DNA from: Cryoendolithus antarcticus
Taxonomy: Eukaryota; Ascomycota; Dothideomycetes; Cladosporiales; Cladosporiaceae
NCBI GenBank assembly: GCA_002077065.1
Contig: NAJO01000010.1
Coordinates: 682,001 to 746,000 of the forward strand
Direction: 5' to 3'
DNA: 64,000 nt
In this document: positions 33,880-45,170 of the stretch, in pieces
How positions within the stretch are numbered: position 1 is the stretch's first letter
Layout: the number at the start of each line of letters is the position of its first letter
Notes under the pieces: generated by a model
Seen by the model: the letters and a program-made list of their open reading frames with translations, nothing else
What the model was told of the DNA's origin: nothing
Databases searched by the model: none
Position numbers and translations under genes: made by a program

Positions 33880-34342
33880 TCATACTACGCCGCAGTCAGC
33901 AAAGCCAAGTGCAGCAGCGAAGGAAACGCACTATCAAGGTAGTCCGAAGCCATCAGCAGCTCCAAGCAGAGCTCTGGCGGAATGTCCATGTCTGGCACGT
34001 CTTTACCATCCCGATGCTTCTCGTTGTAGTACATGTATTCGCAGACTTTCTCGAGCACCATACCGCTATTCATCGTCAGTCAGCGTCAAAGTGCTAAATC
34101 TTCTAGGCAGCGGAAAGATACTGACCTGATGTTCTCGAAATGGCAAGTGTTCGTTCGCGCTTCCACGAAGCCGTCTGGAAAGGTCAGCATACTGTCTGGT
34201 AGCGTGATGGGTAAAGTGCATAAGTACAGGCAGGGTCTAGCATTCGCCTAATGACTCCGCTGAGGCATGCAGCCGAACGGAGGACGATGAAGGAGAAGTC
34301 ATCTGAGGAGATAAGCGTGACGTACTGGCTCAGTGTCGCCAT
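33880..34342 (-). CDS. Elongin C
   Basis: This Skp1-fold adaptor of elongin-cullin ubiquitin ligases is also part of elongin in transcription. Exons 34342-34228, 34174-34126, 34065-33932 and 33884-33880 give 100 residues, the usual size. Recognisable segments are YVTLISSDDFSFIVLRSAA, TNTCHFENI and the highly conserved run around EYMYYNEK...DVPDMDIPPELCLELLMASDYLD. The last intron (47 bases, GTGCGT donor, GCTGAC branch site, GCGTAG acceptor) leaves only an Ile codon and the stop in the final exon. Without that splice the protein would gain a 12-residue tail ending at 33885, which no family member has as far as I know. Confidence 0.88.
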
Positions 34343-34614
34343 CGCTTGGAGTATTGCTTTACGAGAGTAGCGAGGTGTATCACGCAATGTTGACTTTGAT
34401 GCTACGTGAAGATGGGATGCGGAGAGAGTGCAGTCGCGTGAAGCGACGCGCCAAGACGCGATTCATTTGCCACCTCAATTACGTGCTTCGACGAGTAGAC
34501 GTTGAGTCACAGTGAATGGCTTGTGAGCGCTGGGTGAACTGTTTGACCTACTGTACTACGAAGCAGACCTGCACCCCAGCCCCTATCGCCTGCCAGACCC
34601 CCATGTCAACCCGC

Positions 34615-36467
34615 TTAGGCACCAACCTTAGCCGTGTGCCAACCCTGGTAGTTATTCTCCAGCGACTTGGCCAGACTCTCAGTGTACTCCACCATACCGC
34701 CGGCCCAATTGAGAGGCTCAACACGCTTGCCTGGGATGTTGGCACCAGAGTACCAGGACTTCGCCTTCGGAAACAGAGTGATATCCCACTTCTCGTTCAT
34801 GCGCTTGACCCAGTCGTTCTCAGCCTCATCAGTGGCTTCAAATCGCGTGATGCCGTCCTTGACAACGCGTCGCATAGCTTCCTCGACGAATTCGGCTTGG
34901 AACTGGGTACAGGATGGGCCGTTGGAGAAGGCAGTCGGCGCTTGAGGACCGTACAAGAAGAACTGTGAGGTTATGTCAGCATTAGACCGTGAGCGAATGG
35001 CCGTGATCGTCTAGCATACCATGTTTGGGAAGCCTGGAATGGCGATACCCATTGAAGTTTGCAGGCGGTCCTTCCAGTGATCTGCGATAGTACCACCGCG
35101 TGTGCTTTGGATGTCAAGCTGTGCGAGCGAGCCGGTGACGGAGTCAAATCCAGTGGCGAGAATGAGCACATCAAGCTCGATGAAGCCTTTGTCAGTCCTG
35201 ACGCCCGTCTCGGTGACCTCAGTGATGGGGTGCTTGCCGATGTCGATGATGTCCACATGGTCCTGGTCGACGACCTCGTAAAAACGTTGCTCTAGCGATG
35301 GGCGCTTCGTTCCCCATGGATGAGGTGCTACATCGGGTGCCAGGAGCTCCTGCTTCTCTGGGTTCTTCACTCGCTTACGGACCTGTCGCTTCCAGAAGTC
35401 GTACGCCTGGTCGTTAGCCTTCTGGTCGAACAACATATCATCATAAGTGTTAAGCCAGAATCGGAAACCGCCTTGCTCGTTGAAGAGGTTGTTGTAGAAT
35501 TTCTCGCGTTCCTCCGGGGTGTCATCGAAGGTGTTCTTCCCGATGAAATCGTATCGGAAGCCTGAGAATGTGTGGCGAGTGTCCTCAAATGCCTTCTCGT
35601 AGTCGCCATTCTTCTTCTTACGATCTTCTTCTTCAGGGTCGAGCTTTTGCTGATTCATGGGTAGCGCAAAATTGGGCGTTCCTGCAAACTTGTCAATGCC
35701 AATTCATCGTTGATGACACAGGATGATCGTACGCTGGAAGACTGTAAGATGCTTCGCTTTGTCGCCAATCTCTTGGATGACCTGAATACCCGAAGCGCCG
35801 GTACCTATTGTCGCTATCCTCTTGTTCTTGAGATTCACGCCATGCTGCGGCCATACAGCGGTGTGGTAGGTGTCACCCTTGAAGTTGCTGAGTCCGGGAA
35901 CTGGTGGCGTGTATCGCCGGGCGGCAAAGCCAATGCAGGGCATGAACCATCTGCACCGGTACTGTGAGCCATCGGAAGTCTCGACGTGCCACTCATGTGT
36001 CTTCTCGTTGAAGTGAGCGCCATCAACATGCTTGTCGAAGTCGATGTACTCCTTCAAGTTCCACTTCTTCTCCACGTGATCGAAGTAGCGGCGAAGCTCT
36101 TTGCCGCCCGCATATCGCTCGGTGAAGGTGAAGTCCTCCTGTAGTGCAGTTAGCAGAGGCTCTCAATGTCGGGAAACGCGAGTGGAAGCTTACGTATAGC
36201 TCTTTGTCGAAGAGCTGGTAGATCGGTGCGTCGCTGTCAACGCGTGCGCCGGGATAGCAGTTCCAATACCAGATACCGCCACTCTTTGAGCCCTTCTCGA
36301 GGATCTTGACGTCGATCTTCTGCTTGCGCAATCTGGAATAGTCAGCGAGCACTCTCCGTCCACGGTGCGGGGAATGCACACCTGTTGAGGATTGTGAAAG
36401 ATGCGAATCCGGCTCCAACCAAGATGACCTCGGTGTATGGAACCTCTGGCTCTCCCATTGAACCCAT
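34615..36467 (-). CDS. Flavin-containing monooxygenase, Baeyer-Villiger type
   Basis: Five exons (36467-36382, 36332-36194, 36138-35733, 35681-35020, 34962-34615) give 546 residues. The FAD-binding fold begins VILVGAGFAS, with Ser where the last Gly of GxGxxG usually stands. The Baeyer-Villiger fingerprint FKGDTYHTAVWP lies at about residue 160, followed by the NADPH fold IATIGTGASG. The substrate is unknown. Such enzymes oxidise ketones to esters in catabolism or secondary metabolism, but no biosynthetic cluster surrounds this one. All four introns are 45-65 bases with GT-AG ends. Confidence 0.9.
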
Positions 36468-37303
36468 GATTGTGGCCTAAGTGTTGGCTATGTATGTTAT
36501 CCGATGATGCAGACTGCAAAACAAGAAGGATTCTGTAGAAGATGAAGCCGCAAACTGGCTTTACCTCTCCATCAGGGACATCATCAGAGACATATAGCCC
36601 CTCGCCCTGTGGGCCACATGGAGGGGTACAATGCCTCCGAGCGACGGCCAGACGGAGATCGTCAACACACGCCACCGTCGAGATCTACGGCTACGCGAGA
36701 GTGGTAGCGAATCAGACCCTTTCATTCTGGGAATACCATGGAGCCTAGTCGCAATCACCTCCCCGTGGGGAACATCTCGCTCTCTCAACCCCGCCTTGAA
36801 CCCTATCGCCATAAGTCGAGATCTCTATGGCCAGAGTGGACGGGCCAGGTCATCGGACCGGTGGGATTAGGACTTTCGCTTCGCTCCTGTGGAGTCGGAA
36901 CGGAAAGAGCTCCAGAACATCACTATTCCCGAAGAGTTGGGCACTTGCATGCTTGGGTGACGACCGCGTACTCTCGAGTTGTGCAGCGCGAAGTGACGGG
37001 TGAAGTCAGCAGTGCGGGGTGACGGCGATGAACATGGCAGGTTAGGCGGTGGCTTGGTGAGACTTCCACTGAGCGGTCCTCTTCCGCAGTGACAGCGAGC
37101 GGAGGGGTCAAACAGCCCGCGCGATCAGTCTGGGAATAAGATGCGCTCTGCGACGAACCGGAGCAGTTGTAAGCGCCGAGTGGTATTTGATATGCTAACA
37201 CAACAGAGACAACTTTGAATAGGCACAATCGCTGAACCGAAGAGGTAGTGAACCACCAGAAAACGCCACCAACACCTCGCTAAGATTCAAGCAAACACCA
37301 TCT
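36468..37303. other. Intergenic region, about 0.8 kb
   Basis: Between the monooxygenase promoter and the apyrase 3' end I see no supported gene. Several mutually overlapping open frames lack starts, composition or similarity. Confidence 0.4.
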
Positions 37304-39439
37304 TCAGTCAACGTTGCCCTTAAATGGCAAAGGACTTCTTCTTGGGCTGCCAGCTCGACTTCGAGCGGTTTTCGACGGCGCTGGCGCAAGTGTGAGGCGC
37401 TCCTTGCTCTCAGTCCTCGCACCTAGACCACTCCGCTCGAATGCACTAATACCAAGTCCATTTGGAATGCTCATGTGCGACGCCATTGCAGAAGCATTGT
37501 CAACGTATGACTTGCTTTTGGGACTTGAGCGCGACTGATCGGGCGACAAACCTCGATGCGCCGGTGTTGCCCATCCAGAAGTGCGGCCACTCCGCGGTGC
37601 ACCGGGCTCACCACTTGTGCCATCGAGGCTTGACACCGAGGCAAGCTCGAACTCGTCCTCTGGATTGCCATCTTCCATCACGCGTTCATAGGCGGGACCG
37701 GGCTGGCCGAAGAGCTTGCTGCTGAGCGTACCAGGCTGCTTTCGTCGCTTTGGCCCATTATTCGGGCTCGAGCGGCCAAGAAAGCTGAAGCGGCGTTCAC
37801 GGCCAAAGAGCAAGTACACAGCGAGCGCCAAGATGATGAGGAAGATTAGTATGCCCGGCACACGTCTAGTATAGCTGCTGCTAAGCAGTCGATCGTGCCA
37901 GTCCTGACCCTCCGCTTCCGTGATGGCGGTGCCGTTGCCCATCTTGGGCAGTACCGAGGACGGGAATTGAAAGTCCTTTGGCATTGCGACGCCAGGCTCG
38001 TTACTCCCGAAACCCACTGCGAGTGCGCTAGCCGCAGCAGGCATCTGCGAGGAAGCGTACAGTACCATCTTGCCAAGTGTCCAGCTCACTTCCGTGCCAT
38101 CGATCTTGTCGACAGCCTGAAAGGGGTCGAGAAAGCCGCGATCTTTGGCACCGTCTACGACAGCCTTTGTCTTGTTCGCATGCTTCTCGCTCCCGGCACC
38201 GCCTGTCTCGATGCCTACGCGTGGTACGCCGATACCGTCGTGTAACATGTTGATGAGCCAACTAGCCTTGAAGCACACTTCCTCAACGGTACGCTCGTCC
38301 ACTTTGTTGCCCCATTTATCACTCGCAACGTCTTTCTGGATGTCCGTCCATTGCCGTGAGCACAGATCCGTCACTTGCTTCTGATATGTCGTGAAGTCAT
38401 ACGCCTTGTCCTTATGTGCCATAGCGAACAGCTCATGAGTGGTGTGCCAGTACTCAGACACTCCGACGAAGTGGTTCACGTCGAAGTCAATTGCTGGGGT
38501 GTGGACGCCGTTCAGTAGGCACGGCTGGTCATCACATGGCGCGTCCTTCTCCAGTAAAGGATTCGTACGCTTCAGGCATTCTGTGAACTTCCCCGTGCCG
38601 ACCAGAGAGGATTCCACCACAGCTCCCTGGGCTATCTCAGCTCCAGTCGCGTCCACCCGCAGTCCCACAGGTAGACACGGGTCCGGTAGCTCTCCCATCT
38701 TCGGATAAGATTCTTGCAATGCCTCAACGTATCTTCTTCGTGCCTCGTTCGCTCCGAAACCCAGCCAGGTGGTCACGAACACTTTGTACTCCAGTGCCTC
38801 CCCACCGACCTTCCGCAACCGCAGCAGTTTCAGATCATTCGCGTGTCGCTCGGTCTCTGTCGCATTCGGCGCAAACGCGATCTGCGCTGATGCGCCGCCC
38901 ATGTCCAAAAATCCATACGTGCTGTGCCCCTTGCCATGATCATGTGCCTCTGGCGCGTCGAATCCTCCAAGCAGATAGTTCGCCGCGATCCAGCCGTACA
39001 GACCCTCCGTCTCACCCGGTATGACTTGCACATGGAGTCCGCAGTCGGGCAGCAGAAACTTCGTCTCCTTCTGGAAGTAGCCACAGATACTCGCCAGTAC
39101 TGTCTCCCGCTGATGATCCGGAAGCAGTCGCATCCCTGCCGTTGCCAGCAAGAAGATGGGCGTGTTTGCGACCTCATCCTTCGGCACGACATCCTGCGCG
39201 AACTCGATCAATGGCTTGAGATGCTCGCCACCTATGTCCTCCGGCTTCTCGCCGTAGGTCGACACGCCCGGATGCACCTTCTTCCTCCATTTCTTCTTCG
39301 TCTTGATTTCCGGGAGATGTGAAAGTGCCTCCTGCGATGCGCCGGCACGCGCGTGAGCAGCTTTCAGCCAGCGGTAGACGTACACTCGTGTTCCCGACGA
39401 GCCGGCATCAAGCACAACGCCGTAGCTGTGTTTGCCCAT
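37304..39439 (-). CDS. YND1: Golgi apyrase (GDA1/CD39 family nucleoside di/triphosphatase), Ynd1-like
   Basis: The intronless gene gives 711 residues. An in-frame ATG at 39496 would add 19, but the start chosen places the first apyrase region near the N-terminus, as in Ynd1. The apyrase conserved regions are visible: VVLDAGSSGTRVYVYRW, ATAGMR, ETEGLYGWIAANY and FLDMGGASAQIAF. One membrane segment (ILIFLIILALAVYLLFG) near residue 560 is followed by a cytosolic Ser/Arg-rich tail. Ynd1 hydrolyses nucleoside di- and triphosphates left by glycosyl transfer in the Golgi. There is no N-terminal signal anchor, as in yeast Ynd1. Confidence 0.92.
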   Translation of the reverse strand: MGKHSYGVVLDAGSSGTRVYVYRWLKAAHARAGASQEALSHLPEIKTKKKWRKKVHPGVSTYGEKPEDIGGEHLKPLIEFAQDVVPKDEVANTPIFLLATAGMRLLPDHQRETVLASICGYFQKETKFLLPDCGLHVQVIPGETEGLYGWIAANYLLGGFDAPEAHDHGKGHSTYGFLDMGGASAQIAFAPNATETERHANDLKLLRLRKVGGEALEYKVFVTTWLGFGANEARRRYVEALQESYPKMGELPDPCLPVGLRVDATGAEIAQGAVVESSLVGTGKFTECLKRTNPLLEKDAPCDDQPCLLNGVHTPAIDFDVNHFVGVSEYWHTTHELFAMAHKDKAYDFTTYQKQVTDLCSRQWTDIQKDVASDKWGNKVDERTVEEVCFKASWLINMLHDGIGVPRVGIETGGAGSEKHANKTKAVVDGAKDRGFLDPFQAVDKIDGTEVSWTLGKMVLYASSQMPAAASALAVGFGSNEPGVAMPKDFQFPSSVLPKMGNGTAITEAEGQDWHDRLLSSSYTRRVPGILIFLIILALAVYLLFGRERRFSFLGRSSPNNGPKRRKQPGTLSSKLFGQPGPAYERVMEDGNPEDEFELASVSSLDGTSGEPGAPRSGRTSGWATPAHRGLSPDQSRSSPKSKSYVDNASAMASHMSIPNGLGISAFERSGLGARTESKERLTLAPAPSKTARSRAGSPRRSPLPFKGNVD

Positions 39440-39911
39440 TGGAACTGGCGCGAGAGTGTCGAGGGTTCGTCGCGTTCGTCGCATTGAGCACGGCACCGCG
39501 CATACATCCTCGAGAGGGTTGCAACTTAAGCCAGTGGGTCCCGCGGTAGGTTTGGTGGGATTAGGACACTATTACAACAACTCACGTGGCCGGAGCGCAC
39601 GGAAGATATATTTGAGAGGAAAGTCAGCGGGCAGGGGTACGCAATCAACAGATGTTTATGTAAATTTAGAGTTACCTAGGTACTTATACAAGACCCTGCA
39701 GGTAATGGTGCAGCAACATAATGTCGCCGAGGCTCAAATGTTTGCAATCGTTGAACGGGCAAAGCAAGGAAGGGGGCTCGAATCGAAGGAAGTGCGCCAG
39801 GAATACTGTCATCATATCGAAGGCTGCGTTGGGGCTGCTTGTTAATAAGGGAGTAATGTATGAGGTCTCGTCACATCTATTATCTATCGTTCGTCGCCCA
39901 ACATCACCACC
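39440..39911. other. Intergenic region between apyrase and amidotransferase genes
   Basis: It carries the apyrase promoter and the downstream gene's 3' flank. No gene is seen. Confidence 0.4.
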
Positions 39912-40814
39912 TCAGGCGCTCCTCAATCTTTCAAGCAGAAAGCGAATGAAAGCCGCACCCACGGCAATGCCATCGTGAGGCTGTCGTACTCTCTTCATAC
40001 CATCCTCGTACATTGCATCGTCAAAGATCCCCCTCTCATGTCGCGAGTCGAGCAGCTCCGCCACAATGTCGCCAGTGAATTCAGGATGCCCTTGCACAGT
40101 GATCAAGCGATGCTTAATGTACATGCCCTGCACGTCGCAACGAGGCGAGTGGCCGAGTGACTCGACGCCCTTCGGAAATTCGTACACGATGTCGCGGTGC
40201 ATTTGATGTATTGCCTTGCGCAAGTTTGTTAGCTAGGGCTCAAAGCTTGACCCGCGACATGACTTACCAGCTCGTCCACCTTGAAGAGATCCTTGCCCTT
40301 CGCTGTCAACTGGACTGGCGTGACGCTGACTTCCCATCCGCGATCACTTAGAGCGACCTTCACGCCCATTGCCCTCCCAATGATTTGATGGCCGAAGCAC
40401 ACCCCTATCAACAGCACTCTCTGCTGTGACAGCACCATCTTCGTGAATTCCACAAGCTTCAAGATCCAGGGATCATTGTCATACGAATTGTAGCCTACAT
40501 CACTCAAGAAGACCTACCATCAGCGATCTCTGATCAGCCTTGACCTTCGCCTGTATTGTAAGGGTCGACTCACGACTACCAGTCAACAGCACCGCGTCTA
40601 TGTTTTCGAGATCAGGGTAGACCTCGTGCTTGACAACATCGTACTTTGTCACGTCCAGGCCGAGCTCGACATCGTCATCCTGCTCGGCGACTCTCTTCGC
40701 GCCATTATTGAGTAGCTCTTTGAAGAGGTTCCCATAGCCACCGTACTTCTCTTTCGTGCGGCCGATGGGCTCGTCACATTCAAGGACTGCGATGCGAAGC
40801 GAGGGCTTTATCAT
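39912..40814 (-). CDS. Class I glutamine amidotransferase-like protein
   Basis: Three exons (40814-40574, 40494-40268, 40214-39912) encode 256 residues. This stand-alone GATase1 domain has the nucleophile elbow LLIGVCFGHQIIG and the His-Glu pair in VQGHPEFT. It resembles the GMP-synthase-like amidotransferases of fungi (yeast YLR126C type), some of which hydrolyse gamma-glutamyl compounds. No synthetase domain is attached. The substrate is not predictable. The join LLTGSR|YNSYDNDPWI across intron 1 is typical of the family. Confidence 0.88.
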
Positions 40815-41379
40815 CTTGGTAGTAGAAGACGCGCGGTCGACGGCGGGGAGAGAAGATGGATTTATCTGGCACTGCACAAGTAAGATCGTTCTGGCACACG
40901 AGTAATTGCATCCATCTCGTTATCTACACTTCGATGTTCGTGTCATCGGAGTTGAGCGTCCGAACGCTCGAGCCATCCAATCTTTGGCCACACTGCACTG
41001 GAATCCCCTTTCGCCAAGCGTAATATAAATTCATGCTTGACCTTCGTACAGGTGGACATGATGTTACATGGTCTCTGCAACGCTTTCGAGTACATGCTGT
41101 GGCGCCAACGAGAGCTGGCGGTCTACACTCCTGCAAGGCAAAGTCCTTTGTGAACTCCCATGATGGCCGCCCACGACCAAAGCCATGAATGCGAATACAC
41201 CCTACCATCGCCTGTACTCAAAACAGCCCAGAGCCTGGCGCAGAGAACCCGCGGATCTGCTCCCTGGCACATTACATCGTAACCTCATAAATCAATCGTA
41301 ACACATGAACAATTGCAGCAGCTCAAACTGCTACACCGCCTCCGAGACGGTCACCTTATGACCTAGCAGGCTGGACAAC
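40815..41379. other. Intergenic region between amidotransferase and PPS1
   Basis: No gene is visible. It covers the amidotransferase promoter and the PPS1 3' flank. Confidence 0.4.
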
Positions 41380-43693
41380 CTACCCTTGCCGGGAGTATGG
41401 CTTATTCATAGCCGCGATCTCACGAGCAATGGTCGCCCATTCCAGCTCGCGCTTCATGGGCTTGCCGCGCTTCTCGCACTGGAGTTCTTCCCACTTGAGC
41501 AGCTCATACCTGCGATCTTGTCAGCTCACGCCAGGAGAGCAACTCGGTAAGGTTGCGAGACACACGTGAATCTCAAATGAGGCTGGATGATCACGTTTAG
41601 TCGTCTCGCCCGCACGAAGCAGTATGCTCGAGGAAATGACAAGCCCAGCTCGTTCATCACCTCGGCGATGCATATCGTTGCAGACCGCGAGACGCCAACA
41701 CGACAATGCACTAACGTTGCAGTACCGTTGCGGCGACCCTTTTCTGTGCAGTAGTCAGTATGCTGTCAGAAAGCAACACTTCGAGCAAGCGCACTGACCG
41801 ATGAAATCCAGACACCGAGAGAACTCGCTCCAAAGAGGATCGACTCCATTGTCCTGTACTTTATCGACAAACAGCATCTTCTCCGGCAGCCACTCGCCAG
41901 TTGCGTTCTCCTCCCAGCTGAGTGGCTCGCCCACGCTTAGCACCTGGCCGATCCCAAGCTCTTTAAGAAGGCCTGGGTTGTTAGCGTGCCCAAGATTGCC
42001 CAAATACATGTATGGCATGATCCGACTCGGCAGGCTTCCATCCATTCTCTCAAGCCACCCGGGTGCTGGCGGACACAGCTGCGTGATCTTTCCGGTATGC
42101 TTGGGCGATGCTTGCAGGAGTCGCGGTTGTATGGCTTTCAGCAACGCAACGTCAGAGCTGTAAGCGAAGAAATTCCGCTTCTTTTCCATGTGCAGTTTCA
42201 GCCACGCATCATGTACAGGCAGACATTCAGCGTACATGAAGTACGCCAGGGCGAGCAGTGAGGACTCCGTGTAGCCATCTGTGCAGTGTATGAGGATCTT
42301 CCGGCCCTCGGTCTCCGAGCTATCATCCAAGTGCATCGCGCTGTCACCGTCTGAGTCGACCTCTGCACCCAACGACATCTTACTGTCTCGTCGCTTGCGG
42401 TCATCTACAACGCCGTTTGCTTGTCGATATATCCAGCTACAGGCCTCCACCAGCCCATCGACCTCATTCTGCGACCAAGTCGGAGGCATGATCGCACCAG
42501 ATCCTGGGAACTCGAGTTGAGGCACTGCACCGTCGGCCATCTCGATCTGCGTACGACCTTCCAAAAGATCTTCTAGTACATCATATGTCCGCGAATCCGG
42601 GATCTGAGCGATGTCACTAGCCTCGATCATGATGTCGAACGATGGTACGTTGTCTTTCCGCAAGACCTCATGCCCTGCTATACTTGGATCTGGCGTCGGT
42701 CCCAGCCAGACGTTCGAAGCGATCTCAGCTGGAGCCGACATGGCGCACATTTCAAGCCGCTCCCAGTGGAAGAAGTCCATCACCTTACTGGTCATGCAGC
42801 CTTCCGAATCGAGTGCGATGAGATCCGCATGATCGGTCTCAAGGTAGCTGTACGGATCTATTCAAGTCAGCTATTGTTTGCAACGGGAGGAAACTGCATC
42901 ACTCACCTGTCACGACAAATGTATTGTACGGACGCTCCGTATTGTTCGGACCCTCAAGTCGTCTTTGCCATGCCCTCTGTGCCTTCGAGATTTTTCCCGC
43001 CAACCTCTCCACCTCGCCTGCAGGTGTCCCTGCGTCCCCATACACAACGATGTCGCTCACGGTCGCCATCTTACAGGCCTGAATCTGGAAATTGCGCACG
43101 CTGAAGCCTTCTCTTGGATCACACTCCAGGAAGGACTCCTCAGTCCTATCTCTCAATGTGCTCGGCCCTTGTAGGATCTCTTCCGGTGCAATCGCGCCCT
43201 TGAGCTTACTGTGCGTCAGGTCGCCTCCGGCTTTGACAATCGTGATGCCGCGCAGTCCGCGCGGTGTCCGCCGAAGAGACTTTTTCCGGGCGATGAAGAA
43301 GGCAAGTTGAAGCTGGTTGTCGGCGTGCAAGCCATGCAGCCAGGGGAAGACATGTTTCGCAGATGGAAGCGGCTGAGATGCGAGATGATCGAAAGCCTGT
43401 GCTAGCTGTGCGCCAGACAGAGCGTAGACTGGGACATCTGACACGCTTGCCTTCTTGTAGCCAGTCGGAGGGTACAGCAGCGAGGTCGTCTCTGCGCCCG
43501 GTGTCGCTGACGGCGGAGACGTTGGGGAGCTGATAAGTCGACTCGCTGGTCGCGGTCCCGGTGAACAATGAGGTATGTGCTTATTTGGAATCGCAGCTGG
43601 CGTTCCTCGCTGCGAAGTGTTGAGGCTCAAGTGGCCAGGTGGAGGCGTGCTTCGTCCTGGCAGAGTCGCCGGCCGGGCTAAGATAGTGGCCAT
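41380..43693 (-). CDS. PPS1: Dual-specificity protein phosphatase Pps1
   Basis: Four exons (43693-42907, 42857-41799, 41743-41566, 41509-41380) give 717 residues. A preceding ATG at 43696 would add one Met. The C-terminal catalytic domain carries LVHCRVGVSRSA, the Cys-x5-Arg active site, at about residue 625. A first phosphatase-like domain in the middle has LIHCTDGYTESS, which keeps the Cys but not the usual loop Arg, as in yeast Pps1. The N-terminal third contains a conserved unknown region. Pps1 is linked to S-phase checkpoint control in yeast. The active-site exon is joined by phase-matched GT-AG introns. Confidence 0.92.
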
Positions 43694-43696
43694 CAC

Positions 43697-45170
43697 ATTG
43701 GCCTAGGGTCGTGATCACCGGTGAGTTTGATGTTGATGTTCTGACTCGCGTCGAGTTTGCTGAGGCACGCGACACTCTCGCTGTCTCCGTTCAATGCCTC
43801 TATATCGTGTTATGGCCTTCTCACGATAAGCCCCGCGAATGTTTCGTGCGCGCTCACAATCTGGCACAGCGGAATGTAGCTCCGCGATATCGTACAGCGT
43901 TAGTAAGTCACAGAACTCCCAATAGATACCGAAACTATTCACACAATCGCCGTCGGAACGACTTTTCGAATTTTACAAGCACAGAACGTAGTACAGTGGA
44001 TTGATCGAAGAGTGAAGGGGAGGACTCGAACCGCATGGCCATCTGGAACAGTTGCGACACACCCAATCCAAAGCACGCTAGCGACAGCAATCGCGGGGCA
44101 CAGAGTGGGGCGCGATAGCGGACAAGAGCCAATCATGAATCTTGCCGCAAGGGCTGAAACGGGCCCTAGATGCTTGTAGGGACCGCAATCCTCCGTTTGG
44201 AAGACATGAACGTCGAAGGATCAATGCTGGAGGCCTGCATGGGTGGCCTTGAGTACGGCTCGCTGACCCGAGGACATCGCGGTGATTTCTGACGTTCACT
44301 GATGAGGCGACGGTCAATGGCGACTCGACAGCGTTCGCATGCGCGTGCAGCGCCAATACATGCAGCGAACCCATGCCGCAGCGCCTCACCCGCTGCTGTG
44401 CGGTTCAGAAACGCTGATCGATCGAGCCGCAGGCGTCGCCGAAACAATGCTGTGTGTAAGGTTGACAGCAAAGGCAGCGCTAGTCTCACTCACTGGACGC
44501 ACACATGCATAGAGTACTTCTCGACTTCGACCGATCGCTGCTGAAGGCATCACAGACGGCCGGTGACACTTGTGTATGGCTCAATCGCAGAATCACGCGT
44601 GCCGTAGTACCGCGTACCTGTACCTATCTTTGCACTGCGTATATCGGCGATGATGACAGAAGTGAGCTTCTGTAATCAACCTTCCTTGTCGATAGCAGTG
44701 CAGCTCTTGCTCCCACTGGGCCGAGTGTTCGTGAGTGAACGAGATGCCAATGGTCGATCTCGTCCCTCTGCTCCAGCACAGAAACGGCAGCCTGGACTCG
44801 CTCAATGCTACCATCGATCGTACTTCAATTCAGAATACACTCGCAACCGATCGTACTCACGATGACATCGATGCCTAGGCGTCTAGCCCTACCATCCGAC
44901 GACAGCTTGCCCATGGCCTGGAGCCGCACGCGGGACGCAAACTTTCGCTCGGAGAAGTGTGCTATGCAGTAGCCTGAACCTTGCGTTTGTCTGGACCTCA
45001 GTCGTTTGGAGCGGCCAGTCTGCGGCCGTGTTGGCTGGGCCTTGAGGGCCGCAAATGTCCCATGGCGACTTCACGGCAGCAGCTGGAGTAATCTGTGCAC
45101 CGAGCAATATAAGATTACAACAAATGTGGTATTTGCTTCGCGTACAGGGCATGCAGTGTATGTCGGCATT
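43697..45170. other. Longest intergenic region of the window, about 1.5 kb
   Basis: It holds the PPS1 promoter and the TYW4 3' flank. Short open frames on both strands (up to about 107 codons) show no conserved pattern. An isolated tRNA B-box-like string at about 44021-44033 has no pairing stem. I see nothing I can name. Confidence 0.4.

Noticed and set aside
36542..37228. Several short open frames between the monooxygenase and apyrase genes
   Set aside because: They overlap in several phases, are Arg/Ser-rich by base composition and show no conserved motif.
44015..44040. tRNA B-box-like string GGTTCGAGTCC on the minus strand
   Set aside because: The flanking bases cannot form a T-stem, and no acceptor stem or A box is found at the right distance.
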